DNA of 64,000 bases, taken from the NCBI GenBank assembly GCA_024114885.1, contig CP099418.1, forward strand, positions 3,472,001-3,536,000. Reading direction: 5' to 3'. Below are positions 1 to 10,774 of this stretch, one piece after another. The position numbers were made by a program, and so were the translations under genes. Source of the DNA: Septoria linicola (taxonomy: Eukaryota; Ascomycota; Dothideomycetes; Mycosphaerellales; Mycosphaerellaceae). The notes under the pieces were generated by a model that saw nothing but the letters and a program-made list of their open reading frames with translations, had not been told where the DNA came from and ran no database searches. Each line of letters begins with the position of its first letter. Within the stretch, counting starts at the first letter, position 1.

Positions 1-77
1 CACTCCATATCTATACCAACCTCAAACCCACTACCGACTGGGCTTCACATACTAGCCTCCACGGCCCGCGAAATTAC

Positions 78-980
78 ATGGAAACATTGGAACTCACGCT
101 GCTGCGCGGCAACTTGTCTGATGTGAAGCACTTCATAGCCACGCATAGTGTGCCACGTTGGCTGTCCAAACTTTGCATTAAGCTGATCATGCGATTTGCC
201 ATGACTGACTTATTGGCACATTTGGAGACGAATCACAAGGACCTTTTCTGGGCAACCTTTGGACATACATTCTTGCCGGACAAAGCCTCATCTGTCTTCG
301 GTCGAACCGAAATTCTAGAATACTGGAGAACGTCGCCGTCATTCCTGACCAAGGAGTACAACTGCGAAGCCCTCGATGGCGCATCCCGCGCGGGATTTGT
401 GAACGTGCTGGAATGGTGGCAGCACTCCGGCCTTCCTTTGAAGTTCACCGAGGCAGCACTAGAGCAAGCAAGTAGTCAGGGCCATATCCCTGTACTCGAT
501 TGGTGGAAGGCACAATCTACGGCTGTTGACGATTCGAGTGTCAGCGTTGACTCTTCCAAAGTCCGACTAAAACCCGGCAAAAGCATATGCTATGCCACAC
601 AGAATGGTCATACCGATGTGGTCAAGTGGTGGCTCCAGTCTGGCATAGCGTTCCCACATGAAGATACTGTCGCAAAGCTCGCAAGCACCCATGGTCATGT
701 AGACATTTTGCAAGTCTGGCATGAACTGAAAGGATCGAAGATCATATTTGATAATCAGGTACTGGTCGGCGCTACGAAGAGTGGCAACGTGGCAGTCCTG
801 GAATGGTGGAAGAAATCGGGCCTCAAAGTCGAATACAAGACCTGTGATGTCGAGGAGGCCCTTGAGGATGGCTATGAAGGCGAGCGTGGCATGGAGGTGC
901 GTAGATGGTGGGCCATGAACGGCCTCAATCTGGGTGTCGGCACCAGCGAATGGATGAAAACTAAAGTCTTGAATTCTTGA
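78..980 (+). CDS. Ankyrin-like WW-repeat protein, probably 5'-partial
   Basis: The 300-residue reading frame carries repeated units of about 30-35 residues that look like degenerate ankyrin repeats, each with a hydrophobic-D/E-WW core: VLEWWQHSGL, VLDWWKAQS, VVKWWLQSG and VLEWWKKSGL, spaced through residues 110-260. Proteins of this type occur in filamentous fungi and are presumed protein-interaction scaffolds; no catalytic motif is seen. The frame has no stop codon between the ATG at 78 and the left edge of the window, so the ATG may be internal and the true N-terminus may lie outside. The stop at 978-980 is followed 136 bp later by the end of the convergent hydratase gene. Function is not inferable beyond binding. 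Confidence 0.7.
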   Translation: METLELTLLRGNLSDVKHFIATHSVPRWLSKLCIKLIMRFAMTDLLAHLETNHKDLFWATFGHTFLPDKASSVFGRTEILEYWRTSPSFLTKEYNCEALDGASRAGFVNVLEWWQHSGLPLKFTEAALEQASSQGHIPVLDWWKAQSTAVDDSSVSVDSSKVRLKPGKSICYATQNGHTDVVKWWLQSGIAFPHEDTVAKLASTHGHVDILQVWHELKGSKIIFDNQVLVGATKSGNVAVLEWWKKSGLKVEYKTCDVEEALEDGYEGERGMEVRRWWAMNGLNLGVGTSEWMKTKVLNS

Positions 981-1116
981 GAGCGTTGTAGCAAGCGTGG
1001 CGTTGGAAATTGGAAGCATGCATGTTTGAGACCTGATCAAATTCGTTGATCTGTAGGATAGACTGATAGATTTAGTGATAAGACGCCCTACACAAGGGGG
1101 CGCCGTCGTCAGACAT

Positions 1117-2132
1117 TCACGCACTTCCTTTTCGGTCGACGAAATGCTTCTATATAGCGTCAGTCCTGTTCGAACATGCCAATGCACTTGTTGCGCTCAC
1201 CATGTAACCTCTAGGCTCTGCTGCCCCATCCGCAAAAGAATCAGCAAATTCATCGATCCCGGCTTGGATGCCATCATCTACACTGCAGCTTTCCCACTTG
1301 TGGATCAACTAGAATGTCACATCAGCTCCCTCTCACCTGCGTAGCAATACGATTGAGTACATACCCTCTTCTGGCTGCGGATAGCCAACGGGCCCATGGA
1401 ACACAGGCGTGTCAGCCACTCGTCAACACTACGATCAAGCTCCTCTTCGTCCTGTACAACCTTTTCAACAAGTCCCCATTGCAACGCCTCGGAAGGCTCA
1501 ATGTTCTCGGCCAGGTACAGAAGTCGTCTCGTTCGTCCAAAACCGATGAATTGTGGTAGCAACGCTGCTTCGACAACACTCGGAATCCCCACTCGTACCT
1601 CTGGCATCGCGAAACTGGATTGCATCGTGGCCACTCGCAGATCACACGACGCCATGATTTCCAGCCCAGCTCCGAGCGCGAATCCATGGACTCGTGCGAT
1701 TACCGGTACTGGTAGATCTCGAAGCGCCTGACAAGCATTATGGACTTTTGTGATGAACGAGCGGGCTTCATCGGGGCCAGACAAAGAGTGCATCTCTCGA
1801 ATATCTGCACCGCCGATGAAAGATGCAGCTTTGCCGTCTGCAGTTCGCCCGCCAGTTAGAACCACAGCGCGCAGCTCTTTATTAGAATGTAAGTCATGGC
1901 ATGTTTTGGTCAATTGAGTGAGAATAGCACTATTCACTATGTTCATCTTCCTAGCATTGTGAATAGCAATGGTCGCAATGCTGCCATCCTCTCGCGTGTG
2001 GCACTTGATACCAGGCTGATGTTGGACTGCGCTCGCTTCGGAATGGGAGGTGGAGTGGTAACGGTGGCACCTCGCATAGGCTTTCCTGCTCAAGTGCCTG
2101 CTCCCCACGCACCCAGCAATGCGCTGCATCAT
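1117..2132 (-). CDS. Enoyl-CoA hydratase/isomerase, mitochondrial type
   Basis: A crotonase-fold protein of about 302 residues. The N-terminus (residues 1-30, rich in R, H, S and lacking acidic residues) looks like a mitochondrial presequence. The oxyanion-hole segment SFIGGADIREM, the GAGLEIMASCD segment with the first catalytic Glu position, and FAMPEVRVGIPS with the second Glu position are present, so hydratase chemistry (2-enoyl-CoA to 3-hydroxyacyl-CoA) is plausible. I infer two introns at the 3' end: 1364-1309 (GTATGT..CTAG) and 1200-1150 (GTGAGC..ATAG with CTGAC branch). They restore the family C-terminus (LIHKWESCSVDDGIQAGIDE..GYM) and end in KHFVDRKGSA. Without splicing the frame ends in unrelated residues. 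The isomerase alternative cannot be excluded. It is head-to-head with the alcohol dehydrogenase. Confidence 0.85.
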
Positions 2133-2440
2133 CTTCAGCTGTCCAGTTATGACATTTCTACAGCGAGATCTAAGCCAAGGGACGGCATTGTCTCATGGAT
2201 TTGCGTACCGGCCGGAGTCCAGAGCTGTTTCCAGTCTCGACCCCGCGACGCGTGAGCATAATCATAAGCTTCTAGCGAACTTGACCCCGCCCACACATGA
2301 GGTCAGTTATAGGCATTGGACCGTGTAGGCAGGCTGAATATCAACTCTTTTCCATTCATCCATCTTCCTCAAATCTGCTCATCTGCAAACTGTAACCTGA
2401 GAAGAAGACAAGTCATATACGTACCAGCAGATCTACAATC
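2133..2440. promoter_or_regulatory. Divergent promoter, hydratase / alcohol dehydrogenase
   Basis: A 308 bp spacer between two divergent starts. A CT-rich, CAAACTG-containing stretch at about 2340-2400 precedes the dehydrogenase ATG. I see no other ORF or recognisable operator. Confidence 0.4.
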
Positions 2441-4449
2441 ATGGCCAACACAATGAAGGCGCTCCACTACGATGGACCATTCAAAGTGTCGGTTCGAGAC
2501 ATTGAGAGGTGCGCGGGATCTATTCAATAACCACTTGTCGAACTGCTGCTACTCCTTTGGCTCCAGAAGGTATCAGAATAGTGTTTACTAGACAGATCGC
2601 TGACTTATGTCAATCGACAGGCCGAAGATCCAGCATCCAGTATCAACCCCAGCATGGAAGGAGTTCAAGGTACTCGAAGTCGCTGACAGCAGACCAGGAT
2701 GATGTGATTGTCAAAGTGACCACGAGTTGTATTTGCGGTTCTGACCTGCACATGTACGAAGGTCGCACGGCCGCTGAGAAGGGTCTCGTCTTTGGTCACG
2801 AGAACATGGGCATCGTCACTGAAGTTGGCTCCGGTGTAACTCTGCTGAAGAAAGGCAACCGCGTCGTAATGCCGTTCAACGTGGTGCGTGCAGTCTGATG
2901 CAACCGTTTCCGAGACCCATGACAAGACACACGACAGAGGTCGGCATTCGTATGGCTTATGTGCTGACTTGATACAGGCGGACGGTCGCTGCCGTAACTG
3001 CGAAGAGGGCAAGACCGGTATGCTTTTTTATGCCCGAGCTTGTGGATGTCAGGTGAGAGTGCTAACACAACCCGCCGCCAAGCCTTTTGCACAGGTGTCA
3101 ATCCTGGCTTCGCAGGTGGCGCATATGGATATGTTGCCATGGGACCGTACTCGGGCGGTCAGGCACAGTATTTGCGAGTGCCTTACGCCGATTTTAATGC
3201 CTTATTGTTGCCTGACGGGACTGAGCATGAAGCGGATTTCTCGCTCCTTGCAGGTAGGTACCCACTCGGAAATTGGTTGAGATACAGGAGCTGACAAAGG
3301 ACTGCTTCGGTGTACAGACATCTTTCCCGTAAGGCCCGCAGTGAACCCACTGTCCCGAAAGATCCTGGTTGGCTGACGGTTTGACAGACCGGCTGGCACG
3401 GCCTCGTCCTAGCAGGTTTCAAGAGTGGCGAGTCTGTCGCTGTGGTATGCATCACTCTGGGTTGTATGTTTCGTGTCTCGATACTGATTATTGCCATAGT
3501 TCGGAGCCGGCCCGGTAAATTCGATCCACCCTCCTCTACCAAAGGCATCGATGCCAAAATGCTCTCAGCACAGACGAACACTCGATAAGCCTCACTGAGG
3601 TAAAGACACCGCTGACCATATTCCAATCGTCTAGGTTGGCCTCATGGCTGCGTACTCGGGCGTTATTCGTGGTGCCTCTCAAGTCTACGTTGTCGATCAA
3701 GTGAAGGAACGATTGGACGCAGCAGCAAAGATCGGATGCATTCCGATCAACTTCAGAGACAGCGACCCTGTCGAGCAAAGTCAGCAACCCCAGAATCAGT
3801 ACATTGATCGAAGCTAACAAGGACCAGTCATCCAGAAGAATGGCGGCATGGTCGACCGGGTAGGTATATCTCAACGCATAACTGGAACTGATCTGACACC
3901 AGTCGCAGGCCGTTGACGCAGTAGGATACCAGGCCGTAGACAAGGATGGTAGCAAAGAGAAGCCAAACATTGTGCTCGATCAATTGATCATGGTCACCAG
4001 GCCAACTGGTGGTTTGGGTATTCCCGGCCTCTATGTGCCATCTGACCCTGGTGCTCCCGACGAGCAGTCCGGCAAAGGCCAGATTCTGTAAGTGTCAGAC
4101 CACATTGAAGCCGACAGTGGCTCATACTTTTGATCCTAGGTTGTCGTTTGGAAAACTGTTCGAGAAGGGCTTGAGTCTTGGTAAGTCGTCGATGTGCAAG
4201 AACCCCGTGACGGACCGCGATACTGACTTGTGCTCCATTACAGGCACTGGGCAGTGCAACGTCAAAGCGTACAACCGCTACTTGCGCGATCTCATCATCA
4301 GTGGACGGGCTAAGCCGTCTTTCGTCGTGTCTCACGAGCTGGGCTTAGATGATGCTCCAATGGCTTACGACAAGTTCGATAAGCGGATTGATGGCTTCTC
4401 GAAGGTGCTTCTGCATCCAAACGGACCTCTTCCAGTCTCGGCTGAGTAG
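2441..4449 (+). CDS. Zinc-dependent alcohol dehydrogenase, formaldehyde-dehydrogenase-like
   Basis: A medium-chain dehydrogenase/reductase split by about twelve short introns. Joined exons read MANTMKALHYDGPFKVSVRDIE..., then the catalytic-zinc segment CICGSDLH, a GHE motif, ADGRCRNCEEGKTAFC, a long insertion typical of the glutathione-independent formaldehyde dehydrogenase-like branch, the Rossmann motif FGAGPVGLMAAYSG, and a C-terminus ending VSAE. Clear splice junctions include GTGCGC at 2509, the intron just before GATGATGTG near 2698, and GTAAGTCG near 4181. The structural-zinc loop has Asp where the first of four Cys usually sits (ADGRC..C..FC). Substrate is unknown; short- or medium-chain alcohol or aldehyde oxidation with NAD(P) is inferred from the family. 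Start ATG 2441 gives the family N-terminus. Confidence 0.85.
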
Positions 4450-4562
4450 AAGTCGTGCTCCGTAGCTCTCGAGGCTCATAGATGCTGCAATTCTCAGCTT
4501 GTCGGCCACCCTTTCTGTCGCCGTCGTCCCTGCATGCGTTCCAATCCCCACGCTCATTGTAT

Positions 4563-5104
4563 TCATGCCTCGTCGCCGTCTCGTAACACCCGGGCGCTCA
4601 CGATCTTGACTTCTGCTTCTGGCCTGTCCTCTGCCCCAGTCTTTACGAGTCCCAGCTTTTGAACTGTGCGCATGCCATTCTTCACACGGCCGAAAATGGT
4701 ATGCTTACCATCGAGCCACGGTGTCGGTGCGAGGGATATGAAGAACTGGGAGCCGTTCGTGTTAGGACCGCTGTTGGCCATAGAAAGAATGCCAGCTCCA
4801 GTGTGCTTCAGATCAGCCCGTATTTCATCCTCGAATTTCTCGCCGTAGATGGAACTGCCGCCCCGCCCTGTGCCAGTTGGGTCGCCGCCCTGGATCTGCT
4901 CGCTGAATCAGTGATTATGCTGGACGCGTTCGCAACACAGAGACGAACCATGAAGTCAGGAATGATTCTATGGAAGATAGTGTTGTCGTAGTAGTGCCGC
5001 GAGCACAAAGTCGCAAAATTCTCGCATGTTTTGGGGGCGTGCTGTGTGTATAGCTCCACTGTGATTGAACCCAGAGAGGTCTCGAGGATGATGTTTTGTG
5101 CCAT
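4563..5104 (-). CDS. Cyclophilin, PPIL1-type peptidyl-prolyl isomerase
   Basis: A single-domain cyclophilin of 162 residues encoded by two exons: 5104-4949 and 4895-4563, with a 53 bp intron. Family landmarks are IFHRIIPDFM, IQGGDPTGTGRGG, MANSGPNTNGSQFF and WLDGKHTIFGRV, which contain the Arg, Phe, Gln and Trp of the active site. The length and the absence of extra loops match PPIL1/Cyp1, which in other eukaryotes is a spliceosome-associated prolyl isomerase acting through Ski-interacting protein. It is adjacent to, and transcribed in the same direction as, another splicing factor (CCDC130-like, 263 bp upstream), but no cotranscription is implied. It converges with the alcohol dehydrogenase, leaving only 113 bp between stops. 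Confidence 0.93.
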
Positions 5105-5367
5105 ATTGATTGTCGAGATCGTTTCGAATGGACGAAGTGATGTGCTAGTTCATCAAGGTCGACAAGATTATCGGAGTTGTTCGCCGAGTCAAGCGTCTGC
5201 TGGAGGGGATCGGCAATGACTCGGGATGAACTGCCCTTCTCGATCCCGACACCACAATGAGGAAACATCTGAAGACGCCCCCTCAAAGTGACGCTAAAAG
5301 AAGGTCGTCTTCAGATAAAGCGATCGTGAAGTAGTACCAGAATGCTCACAGTGTCAATGCTAGGTCT

Positions 5368-6228
5368 TCATCCAAAAGGGTTGACTTTTGCCCGAGTACT
5401 CGACACAAGTCGATCTTTGAGCACATCTTTGGCATTCGCTTTGCCTGATGTTTTCGCTGACTTGCTCGATATGTCGCCTTTAGAGGGCAAGAATGGCTTA
5501 GACGCTGCATCGTCTGGTGTGCTGCCTTTACCATACGATATTAACCTAGCGAATTTCGCGTCCTCGTCGGCCTCGGGAAGCAGATCTATATCAGTCCCTA
5601 TGCGATCTTTGAGTTGCTGATCGGCCATTTCTTGACGCTTGATGGCTTTCCTGTCACGGCGAAAGCTCTCGCGCATACGCTTGTTGGCCGTCCACGGATC
5701 CTCCCAGTCGCGTCCGCCAGCATCGTACAATTCTCGAATGCGTTTTGCGTTGCTTTGCGTCTGCTGCTTCTCTTCGACTTTACCTTCTAGCTGTGCAAAG
5801 GCATCCTCACGTCTCTGTTCGCGTTCTTCGGTAGTCAACAATGGAATATCACCCTCACCCTCGCGAACACGATCTTCGAGATCGCCGTAATCTCTAGCCT
5901 TACCTCCCTCAACGACTACGTAAGCAGTGTTCTTGGGATCGGTCCTAATTTCGATTGTGCCGTTGCAAGCTGGGTGGCGCATACGGAAACTCCAGATGGG
6001 AGTACTGTAGTAATTCCCAGCCTTGCGTTTCTCAGCATTGAAGCGAACGCCCTGGCCGATGATTGCATGTGGTTTACAGGTGTGACACCATACGGCGAAT
6101 GGTATCTCGAAGCGTACAGTCTGAGAGCCATCCTTTTTCAGCATTCCAGGTGCTCTCCGCTTGTGCAGCTGGTTGCCACTCGTCGTGCCCTCCACATCCG
6201 GCGGGATGTATCTATTGTAGTGCTGCAT
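5368..6228 (-). CDS. CWC16-family splicing factor, CCDC130/Saf4-like
   Basis: A 286-residue protein starting MQHYNRYIPPDVEGTTSGN at the ATG ending 6228; the upstream in-frame codons contain no ATG. The CWC16 domain shows RFEIPFAVWCHTC, a GVRFNAEKRKAGNYYSTPIWSF block and an RTDPKNTAYVVVEG block. The zinc site appears as CxxC plus HPAC, His replacing one of the four usual Cys, a form I associate with fungal members. The C-terminal half is charged and probably coiled or disordered (RRDRKAIKRQEMADQQLKDR). Yju2/CCDC94 and CCDC130 relatives act with the Prp19 complex in catalytic activation of the spliceosome; the TTSGN and long tail point to the CCDC130/Saf4 branch. It is nuclear by family. Confidence 0.85.
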   Translation of the reverse strand: MQHYNRYIPPDVEGTTSGNQLHKRRAPGMLKKDGSQTVRFEIPFAVWCHTCKPHAIIGQGVRFNAEKRKAGNYYSTPIWSFRMRHPACNGTIEIRTDPKNTAYVVVEGGKARDYGDLEDRVREGEGDIPLLTTEEREQRREDAFAQLEGKVEEKQQTQSNAKRIRELYDAGGRDWEDPWTANKRMRESFRRDRKAIKRQEMADQQLKDRIGTDIDLLPEADEDAKFARLISYGKGSTPDDAASKPFLPSKGDISSKSAKTSGKANAKDVLKDRLVSSTRAKVNPFG

Positions 6229-6625
6229 TGTGAAGTCTGTCCTGTGGAGTTGGCACAGTGCGCGCAAGTAGCGATGGCCTGCCAGGCCGAGCAGCAATGT
6301 GGAATATCAACCACGATCCAGAGGGGCACTCGAAGAACCAACACCCGCTATCAGGAGTCCAGGATTGCAGCCCGTCGACTATGTCAAAAATACTACTTGA
6401 GCACAGTCGAAGCCGGCCACCTAAGCTGTTAGGTTCCGTGTCTGGCCAGACGCTGCTGATATTAGGTGGAGGTGTTATTATTGTGACGGCGGAAAGAGGG
6501 CCGATCTGCAGGCGAGTGAAGCGTCATCCGAGCCAGACAATTTCTTCGAGCATTATTCAGACTGTTGCCACGAGAGTTCCTGTTTCCTCTTCACACTGCA
6601 CTTGCAACCACGTTCTGCAAACAAC
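6229..6625. promoter_or_regulatory. Divergent promoter, CCDC130-like / REI1
   Basis: A 397 bp intergenic region between divergent starts of a splicing factor and a ribosome-assembly factor. No ORF with family similarity, and no element I can name. Confidence 0.4.
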
Positions 6626-8224
6626 ATGGCGTCCACGACAGCTGCACCAAGCGGCTCTGCGCACCCATTTACGTGCAATACGTGCCAGGTCGCCTTCCGC
6701 TCGAGCGATCTGCAGCGCACGCACATGCAATCGGATTGGCATCGATACAACCTCAAGCGTCGCGTTGCGTCACTACCACCACTGACCTCGGAGATTTTTG
6801 CTGAGAAGGTGCTCGCCAACAAGGCCACAGCTGCTGCATCCGCCGCCCGAGCAAGCTTCGAGAAACGATGTGAGCCTTGCGACAAGACGTACTTCAGCGA
6901 AGGCGCCTTTGTGAACCATCTGGGCAGCCAGAAACATCGACTTCATGTCGCACGATACAATGCTCGAGGCGGTGGAGCAGACGGAGCAGACACCGATAGT
7001 ATGGCGGACTCTACCTTCACGCTGGGCGACTCTATCGACACGGCGTCTACCACTGCAAGCACGGTGAATGGCGACGAGCCCGCTGAAGATGCACTAGACG
7101 AGGTCGTGGGACAGATCAGCGCTACACACCTAAGTGAGCCGTCAAACACAACCCCCGCAGCTTCGGCCACTGCAGAGGATGAGGATGGTGAGTACGAGCA
7201 CAAGGCCGACCTGAAGCAATGCCTGTTCTGCAACTATGTGTCCCCCACCATGGAGCTCAACATTAACCACATGTCACGGCAACATGGCTTCTTCATTCCG
7301 GAGCAAGACTATTTGGTCGATCTGCCAGGACTGGTCACTTACCTCAGCGAGACCGTGTGTGTGTTGCGTCAGTGCTTGCTATGCCACAAGCAGCTCCACA
7401 CAATGTCAGGCATTCAGACACACATGCGCGATCGAGGGCACTGCATGATTGCATATGGTACGGAGGACGAACAGATGGAAGTGGGCGAATTCTATGACTT
7501 CCGCTCAACATACTCCGATGACGATAGTGAAACGGAAGAAGAAGATGAAGGTGTTAGTGGAGGAGTCAAATTGGGAGCCAAACGTGCTGCGAAAACGACT
7601 GTGCAGAATGACGCTGGAGATGATGTTGAGATGGACGACGACGAAGGCTGGGAGAGCGACAGCTCGCTGTCGTCAGTGCCGACTGACGAGATCACGTCCG
7701 TGCCAGTCGAGCAGTCGCACAAGTACGAGCGATTGGGTCTACATCGCCACCACTCTCACGCAGATCCGAGACCACATAAGAACAGCGATGGCTTTCACTC
7801 ACACGCACACGGGGGCTCACACGCTGTGTATCATGACGACTACGAGCTTCATCTGCCCTCCGGACGCACTGCAGGTCACCGAAGCCTCAAAGCCTATTAC
7901 AGACAAAATCTCCGTAACTATCCATCAGCCGAAGAGCGCTCACAGCAAAGGATGATTGCTGACGGCCGTCACGACTCGGACGCTGACGATGAGGACGCCG
8001 ACATGGACACCGACGGACGCAACGATCGGCGTGGGAGACAGATGGTCAGCCGCGCCGACGGCGGCACGGGCATGATAGGCGTCAGCGAGGCTAAGAAGCG
8101 TGAAGTCAGAGCAGTGGAGAAGCGTGATGCGAAGCGTGCGCAGAGAGCACAGGCACGGTACCAATGGGGCAATGACAAGAGAGGAAACATGCAGAAACAC
8201 TTCCGCGATCCTCTGCTGCAGTAG
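6626..8224 (+). CDS. REI1: Cytoplasmic 60S biogenesis factor Rei1 (ZNF622 family)
   Basis: An intronless gene for 532 residues. Four C2H2 fingers of the Rei1/Reh1 pattern are visible: FTCNTCQVAF..H..H near residues 16-40, CEPCDKTYF..H..H near 80-105, CLFCNYVS..H..H near 197-222 and CLLCHKQL..H..H near 247-270. A long acidic stretch (SDDDSETEEEDE) and a basic C-terminus (EAKKREVRAVEKRDAKRAQRA) follow, and the protein ends near RGNMQKHFRDPLLQ, typical of this family. Rei1 acts late in cytoplasmic pre-60S maturation, helping to release and recycle Arx1-Alb1 and probing the exit tunnel. The first ATG is at 6626; the track-style upstream TTG is not a credible start. Confidence 0.95.
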   Translation: MASTTAAPSGSAHPFTCNTCQVAFRSSDLQRTHMQSDWHRYNLKRRVASLPPLTSEIFAEKVLANKATAAASAARASFEKRCEPCDKTYFSEGAFVNHLGSQKHRLHVARYNARGGGADGADTDSMADSTFTLGDSIDTASTTASTVNGDEPAEDALDEVVGQISATHLSEPSNTTPAASATAEDEDGEYEHKADLKQCLFCNYVSPTMELNINHMSRQHGFFIPEQDYLVDLPGLVTYLSETVCVLRQCLLCHKQLHTMSGIQTHMRDRGHCMIAYGTEDEQMEVGEFYDFRSTYSDDDSETEEEDEGVSGGVKLGAKRAAKTTVQNDAGDDVEMDDDEGWESDSSLSSVPTDEITSVPVEQSHKYERLGLHRHHSHADPRPHKNSDGFHSHAHGGSHAVYHDDYELHLPSGRTAGHRSLKAYYRQNLRNYPSAEERSQQRMIADGRHDSDADDEDADMDTDGRNDRRGRQMVSRADGGTGMIGVSEAKKREVRAVEKRDAKRAQRAQARYQWGNDKRGNMQKHFRDPLLQ

Positions 8225-8629
8225 TTGTCTGAGTAAGCGTGCTATGGCCTAAGCCGGCTCCTGGCAGTGCACACTATTTCCACACAGCAATGTTCGAGCA
8301 GCATAGATAGACTAGTATTCAGCTGCAACACTAACATGCTGAGATTTGGCATGAACTCAGCGATTATCACCACATTCGTCGATGACAACCGAACTTATTC
8401 ACTGTGCTCAACCTAAGTCCCACGTCTCCAAGGTTATTGTTAATCGTGGCCAAAAGATCTAGAGGCCCGGAAACGTCGCGCGGGCAAGCCTAAGGCTGAG
8501 TCTGATGACGCCAAACGAACCCTCACCTAATCCTAGTACTTTCTACCGTGCTTCGAGAAGTTTGCCGTGTTGCCGCGCTCTTAGTCGTCCGCCTGCCCTC
8601 ATTCCATGCATCACTGATCACTCCACAGC
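8225..8629. other. Intergenic, REI1 3' / BUD27 5'
   Basis: 405 bp between tandem genes. It must hold the REI1 terminator and the URI promoter. No ORF or repeat is recognised; a CT-rich tract precedes the URI ATG. Confidence 0.4.
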
Positions 8630-10774
8630 ATGGACCTTCTCGAGGTGGAGAGGCAACGCCTACTCCTCGAAGAAAATCTCGCAAAACTGAAAGCCAGTCT
8701 GAAGCACTACCAGACACTTACCGTAGAATACGAAGCTCTATCAGAAGAAATTCAGACAAGCGCTGGGGACCTGAACTTGCAGAGCATCAGCGAATCTTAT
8801 GCTGGCGACATTGTGGACCAGAAAGAGATCCAAAGCCTGGCAGGACTTCCCGCATCGCCGCGTTCAGGAGCACAGGTCTTGGATCTGATCAACAAACGTC
8901 AAGAGTATGTGCAGCTCAACATCGAAACATTGCAACGGCAGTTCTGGGATGCGGAGGCGAAACTTGAGGAGCTTGACTTTGCCGCGTACTCCACCACTCG
9001 AGACCATAAGCAAACTGCCCTCCCCTTGACTGAAATCCACGAGGAACTCGACGAAGATGGCAACGTCGTAACGAGCAGGCTAGTGCAGCCAGAAGCCGCA
9101 ACAGAGAGACTCGTTGATACATTGCGTAAAGCTGGTCTATCTGATGCAGATCTCGAGGATAATGATGGCCCTGGGGAGAAAGATACGGCCAAGTCAGCCA
9201 CTACCACTGGACTGCCATCCGCTCTTGTCACGAGAAACACCCTTGGTGACGTTAATCCTCGCCAGCCTATTGATATTGAAAATGAAGCACTGTCAGAGCG
9301 GCCTTCGATGCGTAAAAAATCCGTGTCTTTTAGCGCAGATACAAAGCCACCTCCAAGTACTGTCCGCCAGGAATCTGAGGATGGAAAGCGGACTGTATCA
9401 TTCAACGACAAAGTGGCTGTCATGCCGTCTGCGCCCCTTCCTGACACCAGATCGGTATCCTTTGCGCCGAAAGTCGTGGAAATCCCGCCAGAAGACGCGC
9501 CTGTAGCTGCGTCGACCTCTGGGGCAACCGCATCTAACTCCGATCAGCCGGATGCAGATATGCAAAAGAGGCTACGAGAGTTCATGTTCAAGCCTGGTGA
9601 TCGAGTAGGAGATCTGAACTCGGAGGACGAACTCACGAATACACATGTAGTGTTGCCAGAGAATGAATCTGCAGAAGATGCTGCTTTGCGCCGGGAAATG
9701 CTTGAGTATCATCTGAATGAGGTCGGGCACGTGGTAGCACAGATGGATCTTGATGAGGATGATTACGATCTGGACGACAACGCCTCGACATCAGACTTCC
9801 CTTCTCCAGAGTATCAAGAGGAGGACACGCCCTATACGAGTGGCCTGTCAGATTCGGACAGAGAGAGCGAGGACGAGTACGGTCGCAGCACTCGCAAAGT
9901 GATCAGCGATGACTACCACAAGGAGATGCAAGAATTGCAGCAGAGGCTTATCGGTAACTTGGGCCCAGCACCAACAGCGGCCGAGGTCTCTGAAGTCGAT
10001 GCAGATATCGATGCCCAACACGTCCATAGGTTGGTTGTGCAGGACAGCACCAGCACTGCTGACTCAAACGTAAGTGAAGCCCTCGCTCTGACCCAAAATT
10101 CTAGTAGTATGGGTTCTCTGCAAAGGGGACCTGTGGACTCCGTGCAGCCACCATTATAGTGACGAAGTGGTGAAACTTATGACCGACCATTGCTAACATA
10201 TCATCGTCGTCTCTAGGCCACTGGAACAAACACAAACCGCGAAGGGCGAAAACGTGTGAGCTTTGCTGACACGCCCTCCTTTGCACAAGAACAAGACGTC
10301 GCCAGGAAAGCTGCGAACATGCTGCGCGATGAGAATGAAGTTCCGCTCGCAGACATGGTATCGGAGCGCACACAAACGACCAAAAGCGCGATTCCAATCA
10401 CGGACACGAATAAAGCTTCATCAGAATTGGCACGGTCAGGAATTGAGCGACCGAAATCTACCGCCAGTAGTAGCTCCTCACCGCCAGAAGACGCCGCACC
10501 GGAAGGCCCACCAGGGCAGACGATTGCCGAAACATTGATTGAGCGCCCGACGCGAGCTGCGGGCGCTGTTGCGCCATCTGCAGATGAACAGGATCCTGTC
10601 ATGCAGCGTCGCGAGCTAGCAGAAGAGTACTATCGACGACGGAATAATATGATTCGACAACAAGGCGGCTTCAAAGCAGACCCTAGCGAGGACGACGAGC
10701 AAGGAGAGATGATGGAAGAGCGAGATGGGAAGCTCAAGAAGGTCAGCAGGTTCAGAGCGGCGCGGATCAAATAA
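8630..10774 (+). CDS. BUD27: Unconventional prefoldin URI/Bud27
   Basis: Two exons, 8630-10069 and 10217-10774 (intron GTAAGT..CTAG, 147 bp), encode 665 residues. Residues 1-125 are a prefoldin alpha-type coiled-coil domain (ERQRLLLEENLAKLKASL ... EEIQ..., second coil at NKRQEYVQLNIETLQRQF). The middle is acidic and disordered, and the last ~60 residues (MQRRELAEEYYRRRNNMI ... VSRFRAARIK) match the DUF3835 C-terminal block of fungal Bud27. The family binds Rpb5, helps assemble RNA polymerases in the cytoplasm and links to TOR signalling and translation. Four VSF motifs preceded by K or R (see findings) recall PP1 docking. The ATG at 8630 sits directly before the coiled coil. Confidence 0.9.

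Noticed and set aside
567..1187. 206-codon minus-strand frame
   Set aside because: It is antisense to the WW-repeat gene and overlaps only the last exon of the hydratase in another frame; no domain.
1150..1364. Unspliced 3' end of the hydratase (CTQSYCYAGERELM)
   Set aside because: Splicing GTATGT..CTAG and a second intron restores the crotonase C-terminus, so the unspliced tail is not used.
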